Source: Halomonas sp. | GTDB taxonomy: Bacteria; Pseudomonadota; Gammaproteobacteria; Pseudomonadales; Halomonadaceae | Length of the DNA stretch: 6,185 nt | Direction: 5' to 3' | Assembly: GCA_007129225.1 (NCBI GenBank) | Contig: SKVX01000356.1 | Location: 1-6,185, forward strand | Part shown: positions 6,060-6,185 of the stretch, in pieces | Layout of the letters: each line of letters begins with the position of its first letter | How positions within the stretch are numbered: the stretch's first letter is position 1 | Translations under genes and position numbers: made by a program | Notes under the pieces: generated by a model | Databases searched by the model: none | Told to the model about the DNA's origin: nothing | Seen by the model: the letters and a program-made list of their open reading frames with translations, nothing else

Positions 6060-6185
6060 TTAGACGACAGGTTCGGCTTCCGCCGCTTCGAAGGCGGCCT
6101 TCTCTTCCGGGGTGATCTCCTTGATGGAGAGCTTCACCCGGTTGCGGTTGTCGATGTCGAGCACCTTGACGATGACCTCGTCCCC
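6060..6185 (-). CDS. pnp: Polynucleotide phosphorylase, C-terminal end (partial)
   Basis: Only the last 41 codons and the TAA stop (complement of 6060-6062) are inside the window; the rest runs off the right edge. The peptide begins GDEVIVKVLDIDNRNRVKLS and continues IKEITPEEKAAFEAAEAEPVV. The segment from VKVLDID to LSIKE is the last strands of an S1 RNA-binding domain, and the acidic Ala/Glu tail is like that of PNPase. PNPase is a trimeric 3'-5' exoribonuclease that uses phosphate and is part of the RNA degradosome. Another S1-domain protein such as ribosomal protein S1 is possible, but the short tail directly after a single S1 end fits PNPase best. It faces phaA tail to tail and shares its terminator. 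Confidence 0.82.
   Translation of the reverse strand, partial: GDEVIVKVLDIDNRNRVKLSIKEITPEEKAAFEAAEAEPVV

Overview
The window looks like chromosomal DNA of a high-GC gammaproteobacterium, most likely a halomonad (Halomonas or close kin). This rests on the Pseudomonas-like order pcnB-folK-panB-panC-panD, on protein sequences close to the Pseudomonas/Halomonas versions, and on a structured intergenic repeat of a kind I associate with Halomonas. The genus call is inference. No phage, IS or CRISPR material is visible.

Layout. Bases 1-322 hold no convincing protein gene. They carry a structured non-coding RNA with four A-rich (AAN)n tracts and a strong intrinsic terminator at 297-322, directly upstream of pcnB. 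In Pseudomonas this position, between cbrB and pcnB, belongs to CrcZ, the sRNA that titrates Hfq/Crc in carbon catabolite repression, so I call this a CrcZ-type sRNA. Next, all on the + strand, come pcnB (421-1824), folK (1824-2324, start overlapping the pcnB stop), a 104-bp gap with promoter-like and repeat signals, then panB (2429-3220), panC (3249-4097) and panD (4149-4529). A 171-bp gap with a candidate promoter and a small palindrome leads to a biosynthetic acetyl-CoA acetyltransferase (phaA type, 4701-5876). After it lies a roughly 109-bp imperfect inverted-repeat element (5895-6003) with two inner hairpins, then a bidirectional terminator (6013-6040). The window ends inside the C-terminus of a convergent gene on the - strand (6060-6185), which reads as polynucleotide phosphorylase (pnp).

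How the genes relate. PanB, PanC and PanD supply three steps of pantothenate synthesis, the precursor of coenzyme A; panE or ilvC, for ketopantoate reduction, is not here. FolK makes a folate precursor, and PanB needs 5,10-methylene-tetrahydrofolate as its one-carbon donor, which gives folK-panB linkage a metabolic logic. The thiolase uses the CoA ester acetyl-CoA and would feed polyhydroxybutyrate synthesis. PcnB (adds 3' poly(A)) and PNPase (3'-5' exonuclease) are both RNA 3'-end enzymes.

The two places most worth a second look are the CrcZ-type RNA, whose A-rich tracts all appear to sit in or near hairpin loops, and the inverted-repeat element between the thiolase gene and pnp.
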